Notes: generated by a model from the sequence alone, not told the origin. Counted from the first letter of the stretch, positions 25,535 through 34,130 are shown. The stretch is DNA of 64,000 nt from Phocaeicola fibrisolvens (GCF_025567125.1 NZ_JAOQJI010000006.1:1-64000); one strand, 5' to 3'. Translations and numbers: made by a program.

Positions 25535-26893
25535 ATGATACTAATAATAGATGATGATAGTGCCATTCGTTCGTCGCTCAGTTTTATGCTCAAACGGGCG
25601 AAATATGAAGTACAAGCGGTACCGGGGCCCAAAGAGGCGATGGAAGCTGTACGTTCCATTACCCCGCAGTTGATATTGATGGACATGAATTTCAGTCTCT
25701 CTACCGACGGAGCGGAGGGGTTGCTTTTGTTGAAGCAGGTCAAACTGTTTTGTCCGGATGTACCTGTCATTCTGATGACGGCCTGGGGAAGTATCCCTCT
25801 GGCAGTACAAGGAATGCGGGCTGGAGCCTTTGATTTCATTACCAAACCGTGGAACAATGCGGCGTTGATGCAGCGTATTGAAACGGCGTTGGAACTGACG
25901 GAAAAGGAGGAAGCTGCCGGTGTCTCGGTCACAGAAGCAGAAGATTTTGACCGCAGTCATATCATTGGGAAGAGCAAGGCTTTGGAAGCGGTGTTGGCGA
26001 CGGTGAAGAGGGTATCCCGGACAAGTGCTTCGGTACTGGTGACGGGAGAAAGTGGTACTGGGAAAGAACTGATTGCCGAGGCGATACACTTGAACAGTCC
26101 GCGCAGGAACCAGCCTTTTGTCAAGGTCAATTTGGGAGGAATTTCGCAGACTTTGTTTGAAAGTGAGATGTTCGGACACAAGAAAGGGGCGTTTACCGAT
26201 GCGGTGACCGACCGGAAAGGACGCTTCGAACTGGCGGATAAAGGGACGATTTTCTTGGACGAAATCGGTGAACTGGACTTGTCGTGTCAGGTAAAGCTGC
26301 TTCGGGTGTTGCAGGAGCAGACGTTTGAACCGTTGGGGGAGAGCCGTCCGCGGAAGGTGGATGTACGGGTGGTCTGTGCCACCAATGCCAATTTGGAGCA
26401 GATGGTGCGTGAACATACGTTCCGGGAGGATTTGTTTTATCGCATCAACCTGATTACGGTGCATCTTCCGGCTTTGCGCGAGCGGCGGGAGGACATTCCT
26501 CTGCTGGCCCGTCATTTTGTGGAAAGCCGTTGCCGGGCCGACGGATTGCCGCAAGTGGAACTCTCGGGGGATGCGTTGGCATTTTTGAGTCGTTTGCCTT
26601 ACCCCGGGAATATTCGTGAACTGAAGAATCTGGTGGAGCGTACGTTGCTGGTGTGTGGAAAAGACTGTCTGACGGCAGCCGATTTTCAGTCACAGTATCG
26701 TCCGGCTGCTGTTTCCACAGATTCTATGGCGGAGGTAAAGGGACTTACACTTGAGGAATTGGAAAAGCGTACCATTCTTCAGGCATTGGAGGCTCATGAC
26801 AATAATCTGACGCAGGTTGCTCTTTCGTTGGGTATCAGTCGGGCGGCTTTGTATCGTCGGTTGGAAAAATATGGTATTTCTTTTAACGATTAA
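25535..26893 (+). CDS. Sigma-54-dependent response regulator (NtrC family)
   Basis: The 452-residue protein has a receiver domain (1-120) with phosphoacceptor Asp in LILMDMNF and Lys in FITKPW. A central AAA+ domain (about 145-370) has Walker A GESGTGKE and the polymerase-contact loop as GAFTDA rather than GAFTGA. A Fis-type helix-turn-helix closes the protein (NLTQVALSLGISRAALYRRL). It activates sigma-54 polymerase. The -24/-12 promoter 6 kb upstream, at the head of its own operon, is the obvious target. The kinase gene starts 11 bp downstream. Confidence 0.93.
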   Translation: MILIIDDDSAIRSSLSFMLKRAKYEVQAVPGPKEAMEAVRSITPQLILMDMNFSLSTDGAEGLLLLKQVKLFCPDVPVILMTAWGSIPLAVQGMRAGAFDFITKPWNNAALMQRIETALELTEKEEAAGVSVTEAEDFDRSHIIGKSKALEAVLATVKRVSRTSASVLVTGESGTGKELIAEAIHLNSPRRNQPFVKVNLGGISQTLFESEMFGHKKGAFTDAVTDRKGRFELADKGTIFLDEIGELDLSCQVKLLRVLQEQTFEPLGESRPRKVDVRVVCATNANLEQMVREHTFREDLFYRINLITVHLPALRERREDIPLLARHFVESRCRADGLPQVELSGDALAFLSRLPYPGNIRELKNLVERTLLVCGKDCLTAADFQSQYRPAAVSTDSMAEVKGLTLEELEKRTILQALEAHDNNLTQVALSLGISRAALYRRLEKYGISFND

Positions 26894-26904
26894 TCGGAAG
26901 GGTG

Positions 26905-28239
26905 ATGAGGTTGAGCACGTTGTTTTTTCTCTTGGGTTTGCTGTTGGCTTTGGTTTGGGGAATTTTATTGTCTTTCACCTTAAGTACGAAGAGTCCGCTT
27001 TTGTATGTAGGAGAAGGAGTGATTTCTTTCAGTCTGGTTATCTTGTTTTATTTTTACTGGAAGGTGGTAAAACCGCTCCACAGCATTGCGAGTGGGATGG
27101 ACTTGCTGCGTGAACAGGATTTCAGTAGCCGGCTTGCACCGGTGGGACAGGCCGAGGCCGACCGTATCGTGGAGATGTTCAACCGGATGATGGACCAGTT
27201 GAAGAATGAACGCTTGCGCTTGCGGGAACAGAACCACTTTTTGGACTTGCTCATTAATGTATCGCCCATGGGGGTGATTATTCTGACTTTCGACGAACAG
27301 ATATCCATGCTGAATACTGCGGCTTTGCGGTTTTTAGGGTATACTTCAGCCGAGGAATTGATGGGGAAGCGGTTGGAGGAATTGGATACGCCTCTGGCGG
27401 AGGAAGTGTCACGTTTGCCTAAGGATACGACCGATACGATTCGTTTGAGTGACGCCAAAATCTACCGTTGTTCCCGGCTTTCGTTTGTAGACCGTGGATT
27501 TGCCCATCCTTTTGTGCTGATAGAGAGTTTGACGGCCGAGGTGGTCAAGGCAGAGAAAAAGGCTTACGAAAAAGTGATTCGGATGATTGCCCATGAGGTG
27601 AACAATACCACGGCAGGCATTACTTCAACTTTGGAGACGGTAGGAGATGCACTGGAAACACTGGAAGAAGAGACGGGCGATTTACGGGAGGTCATGCAGG
27701 TTTGTGTGGAACGTTGTTTGGGGATGAGCCGTTTCATCACCAATTTTGCCAATGTGGTGAAAATTCCGGAACCGAGTCTGGAGCAAGTGCGATTGAACGA
27801 CCGGGTGACCGCGTGCCGGATGTTTATGGAAACCATCTGCCGGGAGCGGCAGATTACGCTGCACAATGAACTGTGTGCAGAAAACCCGAAGGTATGGATG
27901 GATACGGCTTTATTTGAGCAAGTGCTGGTGAACATCATCAAGAATGCGGCAGAAAGTATCGGACAGGGGGGTGACATTTTCATTCGTACGTCGGTGTCTC
28001 CAGTCATGCTTGAAATAGCCGATACGGGGAAAGGCATCTCCAAGGAGGTGGAAACGAAACTGTTCAGTCCTTTCTTTTCTACCAAACCTCACGGACAAGG
28101 TATCGGATTGATTTTTATTCGTGAAGTGCTGACCCGTCATGGGTGTGCATTCTCTTTGCGGACGTATTCGGACGGACTGACGCGGTTTCGTATATCATTC
28201 CCTGCACGGCGTGCAGACTTGCCCGGAAAGAACGGTTGA
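26905..28239 (+). CDS. Sensor histidine kinase with PAS domain
   Basis: The 444-residue protein has two TM helices close together at the N-terminus (about 5-27 and 33-53), so it has almost no periplasmic sensor. A HAMP-like linker and a PAS domain (about 115-205) follow. The H-box is MIAHEVNN, and the ATPase boxes are IIKNAAESI, DTGKGI, FFST and GQGIGL. It should phosphorylate the NtrC-type regulator encoded just before it. Sensing is therefore probably in the membrane or cytoplasm rather than outside, a trait of kinases that monitor envelope-stress or export cargo. Confidence 0.9.
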   Translation: MRLSTLFFLLGLLLALVWGILLSFTLSTKSPLLYVGEGVISFSLVILFYFYWKVVKPLHSIASGMDLLREQDFSSRLAPVGQAEADRIVEMFNRMMDQLKNERLRLREQNHFLDLLINVSPMGVIILTFDEQISMLNTAALRFLGYTSAEELMGKRLEELDTPLAEEVSRLPKDTTDTIRLSDAKIYRCSRLSFVDRGFAHPFVLIESLTAEVVKAEKKAYEKVIRMIAHEVNNTTAGITSTLETVGDALETLEEETGDLREVMQVCVERCLGMSRFITNFANVVKIPEPSLEQVRLNDRVTACRMFMETICRERQITLHNELCAENPKVWMDTALFEQVLVNIIKNAAESIGQGGDIFIRTSVSPVMLEIADTGKGISKEVETKLFSPFFSTKPHGQGIGLIFIREVLTRHGCAFSLRTYSDGLTRFRISFPARRADLPGKNG

Positions 28240-28316
28240 GCCGGTTACAGGAAAGGCTTTTTGAAAAAGAAGGGAAGGTTCTGCTGGTGAAACTTGCGGG
28301 TCACGGCTTTATTGTC

Positions 28317-28324
28317 TAATTTTG
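28317..28324 (+). promoter_or_regulatory. Promoter -7 box (TAATTTTG)
   Basis: Perfect TAnnTTTG with a TTG at about 28293 as -33 element. It is located 31 bp before ATG 28355. Confidence 0.6.
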
Positions 28325-28354
28325 CAGGCTGTAATTCGAATTAATGTAAAGAAC

Positions 28355-29260
28355 ATGTGGTTATTACTGGCTTTTTGCTCAGCGGCGTTGCTGGGCTTTT
28401 ATGATGTCTTCAAGAAAAAATCGTTGGCAAACAATGCGGTGCTCCCGGTGCTGGGACTGAATACGCTTTTTTCAAGTCTGATTTTTTTACCGTTTATTTT
28501 GATTTCACACTTTCATCCGGAAACTTTGAAGGATACGCTTTTTTATGTGCCTTCAGCAGGCTGGGAAGTGCATAAGTTCATTCTGCTGAAATCGTTTATC
28601 GTGCTTTCTTCGTGGACGTTCGGCTATTTTGGCATGAAGCATTTGCCGTTGACCATCGTTGGGCCGATTAATGCGACCCGTCCGGTCATGACGCTGGTGG
28701 GTGCCTTGCTGATATTCGGCGAGCGCCTGAATGTGTACCAGTGGATTGGGGTGCTGATGGCCATTATCTCGTTCTTCATGTTGAGCCGTTCGGGAAAGAA
28801 GGAAGGCATTGACTTCAAGCACGACAAGTGGATTTGGTTTGTGGTACTGGCCGCTGTGCTGGGAGCGGTGAGCGGATTGTACGACAAATACCTGATGGGA
28901 CGCTTCAACAACATGGTGGTGCAGGCATGGTACAATGTCTATCAGCTTTTCCTGATGGGAGGAGTGCTGATGTTCCTGTGGTGGCCCAAGCGGAAGCACA
29001 GTACGCCGTTTCACTGGGACTGGTGCATCATTCTGATTTCGGTCTTCTTATCGGCCGCTGATTTCGTGTATTTCTATGCCTTGGGGATGGATGGAGCCAT
29101 GATTTCCATTGTATCCATGGTACGACGGGGAAGCGTGATTGTTTCCTTCCTGTTTGGGGCCATGATTTTCCGAGAGAAGAATTTGAAGAGCAAGGTAGTC
29201 GATTTGATTTTAGTGCTGATTGGTATGTTCTTCCTCTATCTGGGAAATGTGTTAGGATAA
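28355..29260 (+). CDS. DMT superfamily (EamA-type) transporter
   Basis: The 301-residue protein has ten TM helices in two EamA-like halves (GPINATRPVMTLVGALLIFGERL and VSMVRRGSVIVSFLFGAMIFREK are the matching halves' ends). Such proteins export metabolites or take up sugars or amino acids; no substrate is indicated. ATG 28355 is chosen because the promoter box lies just upstream. It stands alone between the export operon and a strong terminator. Confidence 0.85.
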   Translation: MWLLLAFCSAALLGFYDVFKKKSLANNAVLPVLGLNTLFSSLIFLPFILISHFHPETLKDTLFYVPSAGWEVHKFILLKSFIVLSSWTFGYFGMKHLPLTIVGPINATRPVMTLVGALLIFGERLNVYQWIGVLMAIISFFMLSRSGKKEGIDFKHDKWIWFVVLAAVLGAVSGLYDKYLMGRFNNMVVQAWYNVYQLFLMGGVLMFLWWPKRKHSTPFHWDWCIILISVFLSAADFVYFYALGMDGAMISIVSMVRRGSVIVSFLFGAMIFREKNLKSKVVDLILVLIGMFFLYLGNVLG

Positions 29261-29389
29261 TCTCATGGCTTTTACGGAACGATTGGAAGACCGTGTCAGT
29301 ACTTTTACGGTAGTATTGTTGTTACTTTCTAAAGAGTACTGAGAAAAGAAAAAAGAACAGATGTTTTTGCCCGAAGAGGGTATTCTGAT

Positions 29390-29443
29390 AAAATAGAAAA
29401 TGCCGGAGCGTACAGGAAAGCACGCTCCGGCATTTTCTATTTT
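29390..29443. terminator. Perfect 22-bp stem, bidirectional terminator
   Basis: Arms 29390-29411 and 29422-29443 are perfectly complementary over 22 bp (core GCCGGAGCGT / ACGCTCCGGC) with a 10-base loop and A/T tracts at both ends. It serves the convergent DMT transporter and ApbE genes. The 130 bp before it hold no other feature. Confidence 0.92.
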
Positions 29444-29464
29444 CTACCTTGCACAAGGTCTTTT

Positions 29465-30478
29465 TTAGTTCCGCATGTATTTCTTCATGCCTTCTGTGGA
29501 ATAAGTCTGTAATTTTCCGTTCTTGTCCGTATAAATGAAATAGGCATCCAGCTCGGGATGGGAGTCGCAGACAGCCTTGGCAGAATCCAGTCCCAGTACC
29601 ATGAAGGCGGTGGCGTAGGCATCGGCTGTGGCACAGTTCTTGGCAATGACGGTGGAGGAAAGAATGTTGTGTTGCACCGGATAGCCTGTCCGCGGGTCGA
29701 TAGTATGTGCATATTTCTTTCCGTCCTTGTAGTAGAAATTGCGGTAGTTGCCCGATGTGGCCATACCGGCATTGGTAATTTCGAGTATGGTCTGTAACTC
29801 CTGATTGACAGATAAAGAATCGTCAATCGGTTTGTTGACTCCAATCCGCCAGGTTTCCATCTTGGCATTCTGTCCTTTCATGACCAGTTCTCCACCAATG
29901 TCAATCATGTAGTTCTTGATACCTTTCTGGTCGAACAGACGGGCTACGCAGTCCACTCCGAATCCTTTGGCAATGGAGCTGAAGTCGAGCATCATGCGTG
30001 GGTCGGACTTGACGATTTCTCCGTCTGCATTCAGCTGGATTTTGTCGATACCCACAAACTGGCGCAGACTGTCGATGGTCAGCGAGTCGGGAAACTGGGA
30101 GTGCTTGAATCCGAAGCCCCAGGCATTGACCAACGGAGCGACTGTTACGTCGTATGCTTTTCCTGTGTCATGAGATACCTCTTTGGCCAGGTTGAACACG
30201 TAGACAAATAGGCTGTCGGTATGTAGGTCGGTGTTTTGGTTGATACGCGTAATGACCGACTGCTTGTTGAACGGAGACAAGGAATTGTCCACCTTCTGCA
30301 GTTCTTTTTCAATCTCGTCTTTCAGGTTTTCCGATGATTGGTAAGTGATTTTATAAACGGTGCCGAACACCAGGCCTTGGTCGGTCTGATAAGGCGATTG
30401 TTTTCTCAGAATCAGTACGGTTCCCACAATGAGCAGGATGAGGAACGGTACTTGCCATTTCAGTTTGCTTTTGTTCAT
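29465..30478 (-). CDS. apbE: FAD:protein FMN transferase ApbE
   Basis: The 337-residue protein has an N-terminal membrane anchor or signal (about 8-24). ApbE hallmarks include DNSLSPFNKQSVI, SSIAKGFGVD, YMIDIGGE and HTIDPRTGYP. It transfers FMN to Thr residues of flavoproteins such as the NQR and RNF complexes in the periplasm. It is the last gene of a minus-strand operon and starts 4 bp after MntP ends. Confidence 0.93.
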   Translation of the reverse strand: MNKSKLKWQVPFLILLIVGTVLILRKQSPYQTDQGLVFGTVYKITYQSSENLKDEIEKELQKVDNSLSPFNKQSVITRINQNTDLHTDSLFVYVFNLAKEVSHDTGKAYDVTVAPLVNAWGFGFKHSQFPDSLTIDSLRQFVGIDKIQLNADGEIVKSDPRMMLDFSSIAKGFGVDCVARLFDQKGIKNYMIDIGGELVMKGQNAKMETWRIGVNKPIDDSLSVNQELQTILEITNAGMATSGNYRNFYYKDGKKYAHTIDPRTGYPVQHNILSSTVIAKNCATADAYATAFMVLGLDSAKAVCDSHPELDAYFIYTDKNGKLQTYSTEGMKKYMRN

Positions 30479-30481
30479 GGG

Positions 30482-31054
30482 TTATTGTAAGAATAAATGT
30501 TCCACTAATATTTTAACGCCGATGCCAATCAGCACCAGGCCACCGAAAATTTCCACGCGTAAGTGGAAGCGTTTGCCGAAGAAGACTCCGATGAGGCTTC
30601 CGGCCAGAGAGAGAATGAAAGAAGCCAGGCCGATGCTGGTCAGGGGCATTCCCAGGTCTTCTATCTTTGTAAGTCCGGCGAAGGCAAATGAGATGCCGAT
30701 GGCCAGTGCGTCGATGCTGGTAGCCACCGCCAGGGCTAGTGTCACCTTCAGGCTGGTGGGATTGAACGAAGCCGTTTCTTCCTTCTTAAACTGAGCCCGT
30801 ATCATCCGGATACCTAAAAAGGCCAGCAGGGCAAAAGCAATCCAATGGTCGTAAGCTTCAATCAGATGCTGGAAACGGCTGGCACCTAACCATCCCAGAA
30901 AAGGCATCATTGCCTGGAAAAGTCCGAAGAAGAAAGCCATTCTTAAAAAGGTACCCCAGCGGATACGGTGCAGGATGATTCCACTGGTGACCGATACGGT
31001 AAAACAGTCGATGGCCAGACTGACAGATAATAAAAGGGTTTCAATTAAATTCAT
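30482..31054 (-). CDS. mntP: Manganese efflux pump MntP
   Basis: The 190-residue protein has six TM helices and the duplicated MntP motifs SLAIDCFTVSVTSG and ATSIDALAIGISFAF, with the conserved Asp residues that move Mn2+. It is in an operon between a DUF6048 protein and ApbE. MntP expression is often controlled by Mn riboswitches, but none was recognised here. Confidence 0.93.
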   Translation of the reverse strand: MNLIETLLLSVSLAIDCFTVSVTSGIILHRIRWGTFLRMAFFFGLFQAMMPFLGWLGASRFQHLIEAYDHWIAFALLAFLGIRMIRAQFKKEETASFNPTSLKVTLALAVATSIDALAIGISFAFAGLTKIEDLGMPLTSIGLASFILSLAGSLIGVFFGKRFHLRVEIFGGLVLIGIGVKILVEHLFLQ

Positions 31055-31059
31055 GAAAG

Positions 31060-31806
31060 TCAGAAGGGTAAGTTATAAATGAGATTATACATCAGGTTGA
31101 AACTGCTGCTGGCGTTTTTTCCGAAGCCAGGCACATACCATGGAATGGAGTTTTCATGGCCTTTTACATTCATTCTCATTTTGTATCTCACGCTCCAGCC
31201 CATACAGAAGCCTTTGTAGATTTTTACTTTGAGTCCGAAAACCCCTTCCAGCCAGCTGGCATTACTCTTCAATCCGGAGTAAGAGAAAGGATAGGAAATT
31301 TCACCTCCATAGTTTGGGTCGGTCATACTAGGACCATCTACGTCGTAGCTGAATGAACTCATGCCATAGCGGAGACCTACATACATGTACCCTGGAAGGT
31401 GAGTCTTCTTATAAAACACATTGTAGTCCATTCCGATGCGGAAATAAGGTGCCGAGGTCTTATAGTGCAAATTGTTGCCGTCGTTGATAGCATCCGCTTT
31501 TCCGTATCCTACTTCAATGACGGGGAGAAAGCGATTTTTCAGGTTGGCTTGTACTGCAATTTCACTGTTCAGAATATCACTTCCCAACAGGTAACTTCCT
31601 GCTCCGGCTATCTCCACTCCGATACTCATTCCTTGGTAAAGAGGTACGTTTTCTTCCGGTTTCGTCTTTTTCTTTTCCTCTTTCTTTATCTGTGCCGGTT
31701 CTGCCTTATGAGCACCCGGTCTTTGTGCCCACACAGGGGAGCAGAAGAAGCAACTACTCGTTAGTAGCAGTAACAGTGAAATATACCTTGAAATTCTCTT
31801 TCTCAT
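31060..31806 (-). CDS. DUF6048-type outer membrane protein
   Basis: The 248-residue precursor has a signal peptide (about 1-27, ending VWAQ). A charged KKEEKKKTKPEE linker is followed by a small beta-barrel-like domain (strands such as YMYVGLRYGMSSF) ending NLIYNLPF with a terminal Phe. DUF6048 genes typically follow DUF6452 genes in Bacteroides; here the two overlap by 53 bp. The role is unknown. It may be an outer-membrane protein working with the lipoprotein encoded before it. Confidence 0.8.
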   Translation of the reverse strand: MRKRISRYISLLLLLTSSCFFCSPVWAQRPGAHKAEPAQIKKEEKKKTKPEENVPLYQGMSIGVEIAGAGSYLLGSDILNSEIAVQANLKNRFLPVIEVGYGKADAINDGNNLHYKTSAPYFRIGMDYNVFYKKTHLPGYMYVGLRYGMSSFSYDVDGPSMTDPNYGGEISYPFSYSGLKSNASWLEGVFGLKVKIYKGFCMGWSVRYKMRMNVKGHENSIPWYVPGFGKNASSSFNLMYNLIYNLPF

Positions 31807-32254
31807 AATTGTCTATGTTCGGATTGGTGATGACAAGTGAATCGAGCATACGCGTCGTAGCTTCGGCACTAGTTACTTCATAGAACATCATGGTACCGCA
31901 GTCCAGATTGATGAAGTAGGGGATGTTGCGGTGATTGACGGTAATGACGTCCCTCTGCCGGTTGCCATACTGGAAAATAAAACGAGTCTGTTCTCCGTAG
32001 CTGAGAGGCAGACTCAGGCTGCTTGTATTGGTTGATTTATTAATCAATGTATCATAAATAAGCGTATCTGCTGTTTCCAGTTGCCCGATGACCGTCAGCG
32101 TGTCAGTATATTGTACCGCCTTACCGTGTTGGTCTACGAAATTGAACTGTGCGTAGGCCAGTGCGTTGGGCGGACAGTTCTCCACTTCACAAGCTGGGAA
32201 AAAGGAGAGTCCTGCCACCAGCAATAAGCCTGATACAATCGGTAGTTTCTTCAT
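31754..32254 (-). CDS. DUF6452-type lipoprotein
   Basis: The 166-residue protein has a lipobox-like signal (LSFFPACEVENC, Cys about 22), with two further Cys soon after. A beta-sandwich-like domain of alternating hydrophobic residues follows. It matches the DUF6452 lipoprotein pattern, whose function is unknown. The end overlaps the start of the DUF6048 gene in another frame, which suggests translational coupling. Confidence 0.8.
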   Translation of the reverse strand: MKKLPIVSGLLLVAGLSFFPACEVENCPPNALAYAQFNFVDQHGKAVQYTDTLTVIGQLETADTLIYDTLINKSTNTSSLSLPLSYGEQTRFIFQYGNRQRDVITVNHRNIPYFINLDCGTMMFYEVTSAEATTRMLDSLVITNPNIDNYEKENFKVYFTVTATNE

Positions 32255-32256
32255 CT

Positions 32257-33207
32257 TTAAAGTTCTTTCTCGATTTGGTATTTGTTTCTTTCCGGCGAGT
32301 TGCGTGCAATCAATTCCCCGATGAATCCAGCCAGGAAAAGCTGGGTACCCAGAATCATGGTGGTCAAGGCCAGATAGAAGTACGGGTTTTCTGTAACCAG
32401 ACGGTAGGGATTTCCACAGTACATGTCATACAGTTTGTTTGCTCCTACTACGATGACAGCAATGAATCCTAACATAAACATGATGGAACCCAAAAAGCCG
32501 AAAATGTGCATGGGCTTTACTCCGAAAGTGGAAAGGAACCACAAGGAGAGCAAATCCAGGTAGCCGTTGACAAAGCGGTTCAGTCCGAATTTGGTCTTTC
32601 CATATTTACGTGCCTGATGATGTACCACTTTTTCTCCGATACGGTTGAAGCCGGCATTCTTGGCCAAGTAGGGGATATATCGGTGCATTTCGCCATAGAC
32701 TTCGATATTTTTCACCACGTCTTTTCGGTAAGCCTTCAGTCCGCAGTTGAAATCATGCAGGTTATGTATGCCTGACACTGCACGTGCCGTAGCATTGAAC
32801 AGTTTGGTCGGAATGGTTTTCGACAACGGGTCGTAGCGTTTTTGTTTCCATCCCGAAACCAGGTCGTATCCTTCTTCTGTAATCATGCGGTAGAGTTCCG
32901 GAATCTCGTCCGGACTATCTTGCAAATCGGCATCCATGGTGATGACTACATCTCCTTCGGCTTTTTCAAATCCACAGAACAAAGCAGGAGATTTTCCATA
33001 ATTGCGACGGAACTTAATGCCCTTCACTTCTTTTGATTTCCGACTGAGTTCTTCGATAACCTGCCAAGAATGGTCGGTACTGCCATCGTTTACGAATATG
33101 ACCTCGTAAGTAAAATGGTGGGCGTCCATGACGCGTTCAATCCAGGCATACAGTTCAGGTAAGGATTCCTCTTCATTATAGAGAGGTACGACTACAGATA
33201 TATCCAT
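32257..33207 (-). CDS. Family 2 glycosyltransferase with C-terminal membrane helices
   Basis: The 316-residue protein has a GT2 catalytic domain (about 1-220) with VVPLYNEEESL and the metal-binding MDADLQDSP. Two TM helices (about 235-255 and 270-295) follow, as in DPM1/GtrB-type polyprenyl-phosphate glycosyltransferases. It probably loads a sugar onto undecaprenyl phosphate. The start at 33207 follows the DUF4199 stop at 33226 by 18 bp in an operon running toward ApbE. Confidence 0.9.
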   Translation of the reverse strand: MDISVVVPLYNEEESLPELYAWIERVMDAHHFTYEVIFVNDGSTDHSWQVIEELSRKSKEVKGIKFRRNYGKSPALFCGFEKAEGDVVITMDADLQDSPDEIPELYRMITEEGYDLVSGWKQKRYDPLSKTIPTKLFNATARAVSGIHNLHDFNCGLKAYRKDVVKNIEVYGEMHRYIPYLAKNAGFNRIGEKVVHHQARKYGKTKFGLNRFVNGYLDLLSLWFLSTFGVKPMHIFGFLGSIMFMLGFIAVIVVGANKLYDMYCGNPYRLVTENPYFYLALTTMILGTQLFLAGFIGELIARNSPERNKYQIEKEL

Positions 33208-33225
33208 ATTATTATTTATAAGCGA

Positions 33226-33756
33226 TTAATTTTTCTTTTTCATGACCAGCAGTCCGGTAGGAATGGAAAGCAGTATTCCGTAAAAGAAATTCTGCGACAA
33301 CAGCTGGAAAGTGAGTTGCAAAGGGGTAAGCGATGAAATCACATCGAAACTGCTGATGAGTTGTTCTACGGAAATTTTCATATCGCCACTTACGGAATTC
33401 TTTATGTTCTCCAGTTGGTCCAAATAAGTATTCAATAAATAACCTTGATCGATAAAGCGGAAATACACATAATGAGCCAATGCGGTCAGTATAGAGGAAA
33501 AAAGATACATTAGAAAGCAAAAACTGAATGCCTGGGTAAAAGAAAGATAGCCTTCGCGGTACTGGTTGCGGTAGCGGCGCGCGTAGATGTAGCCCAATAC
33601 AGGAACGAAAAGCGTCATCAGGATAAATAGCAACTGAAGCAAGGGAATGGAAAATCCGATGGGAAGGAAGATGAATTTGAAAATCCAGAACAGTCCCATG
33701 TAAGTTCCGAAGCGCATGGCATATTCCTGTAAGGTCATTGGTCTTTCTGTTGTCAT
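33226..33756 (-). CDS. DUF4199 family membrane protein
   Basis: The 176-residue protein has four TM helices (about 20-35, 42-62, 78-102 and 145-168) with a soluble segment before the last one. It matches the DUF4199 family of small Bacteroidetes membrane proteins of unknown function. The start at 33756 follows the promoter box at 33780-33787 with a short leader; a longer reading from 33843 would start upstream of that promoter. It heads the six-gene minus-strand operon that ends with ApbE. Confidence 0.8.
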   Translation of the reverse strand: MTTERPMTLQEYAMRFGTYMGLFWIFKFIFLPIGFSIPLLQLLFILMTLFVPVLGYIYARRYRNQYREGYLSFTQAFSFCFLMYLFSSILTALAHYVYFRFIDQGYLLNTYLDQLENIKNSVSGDMKISVEQLISSFDVISSLTPLQLTFQLLSQNFFYGILLSIPTGLLVMKKKN

Positions 33757-33779
33757 ATCATTAAGTTTAATAGTGACTA

Positions 33780-33787
33780 CAAAAGTA
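33780..33787 (-). promoter_or_regulatory. Promoter -7 box (TACTTTTG) of the DUF4199-ApbE operon
   Basis: Perfect minus-strand TAnnTTTG, 24 bp before the start codon at 33756. It fixes the start of the gene. Confidence 0.7.
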
Positions 33788-33892
33788 GTCTTTTTCAGTG
33801 AGCCGTAGTGTATAAAAGGCCGAAAAAACACGTATCTTTCCAATTTTCTTCATTTTTTTTCTTGAAGGTATTGTGAATTCCGAAAAAATGTC

Positions 33893-33900
33893 TACCTTTG
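33893..33900 (+). promoter_or_regulatory. Promoter -7 box (TACCTTTG) of the SRP RNA / tRNA-Thr transcript
   Basis: Perfect TAnnTTTG followed by a leader with a hairpin (ATCGAG...CTCGAT with inner ATCC/GGAT, 33909-33940) and then the SRP RNA. No other promoter is seen before tRNA-Thr, so both RNAs should share this one. Confidence 0.7.
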
Positions 33901-33954
33901 CACCCGCAATCGAGAAACATCCTCTACAAGGATACTCGATGACATGTTGAATAC

Positions 33955-34050
33955 GGGTAAGTCCCATACGGCCAGCTCCCTTCGAATCCTCCAGGGCTTG
34001 ATCGCAGCAAAGGTAGTTGGTTGTAGCGGCGCGATATGGTAAGCTTACCC
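33955..34050 (+). ncRNA. ffs: Small-type signal recognition particle RNA (4.5S-like)
   Basis: The 96-base RNA closes with GGGTAAG/CTTACCC. It continues through CCATA/TATGG and a GU-rich GGCCAGCT/AGTTGGTT helix to the conserved SRP54-binding core CCAGG...AGCAAAGG. That core is the 5'-side CAGG and 3'-side AGCA internal loop of bacterial helix 8. The apical part reads GC-TTGATC-GC rather than the common CC-GGAA-GG. SRP RNA guides ribosomes translating membrane proteins to FtsY. The 3' end is only 4 bases from tRNA-Thr, so RNase P cleavage of the tRNA would also define the SRP 3' end. Confidence 0.78.
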
Positions 34051-34054
34051 ACCC

Positions 34055-34128
34055 GCCTCTTTAGCTCAGTTGGCCAGAGCACGTGATTTGTAATCTCGGG
34101 GTCGTTGGTTCGAATCCGACAAGAGGCT
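34055..34128 (+). tRNA. tRNA-Thr (TGT)
   Basis: A full cloverleaf is visible: acceptor GCCTCTT/AAGAGGC, D stem GCTC/GAGC, anticodon loop TTTGTAA (anticodon TGT) and T arm GTTGG-TTCGAAT-CCGAC. The anticodon stem has one T-T mismatch (29-41). CCA is not encoded. Confidence 0.95.
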
Positions 34129-34130
34129 CG

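Noticed and set aside
30482..31160. Manganese riboswitch before mntP
   Set aside because: mntP is inside an operon with only 5 bp before it, and no riboswitch-like fold was seen.
33757..33843. Upstream extension of the DUF4199 gene
   Set aside because: The promoter box at 33780-33787 lies inside the extension.
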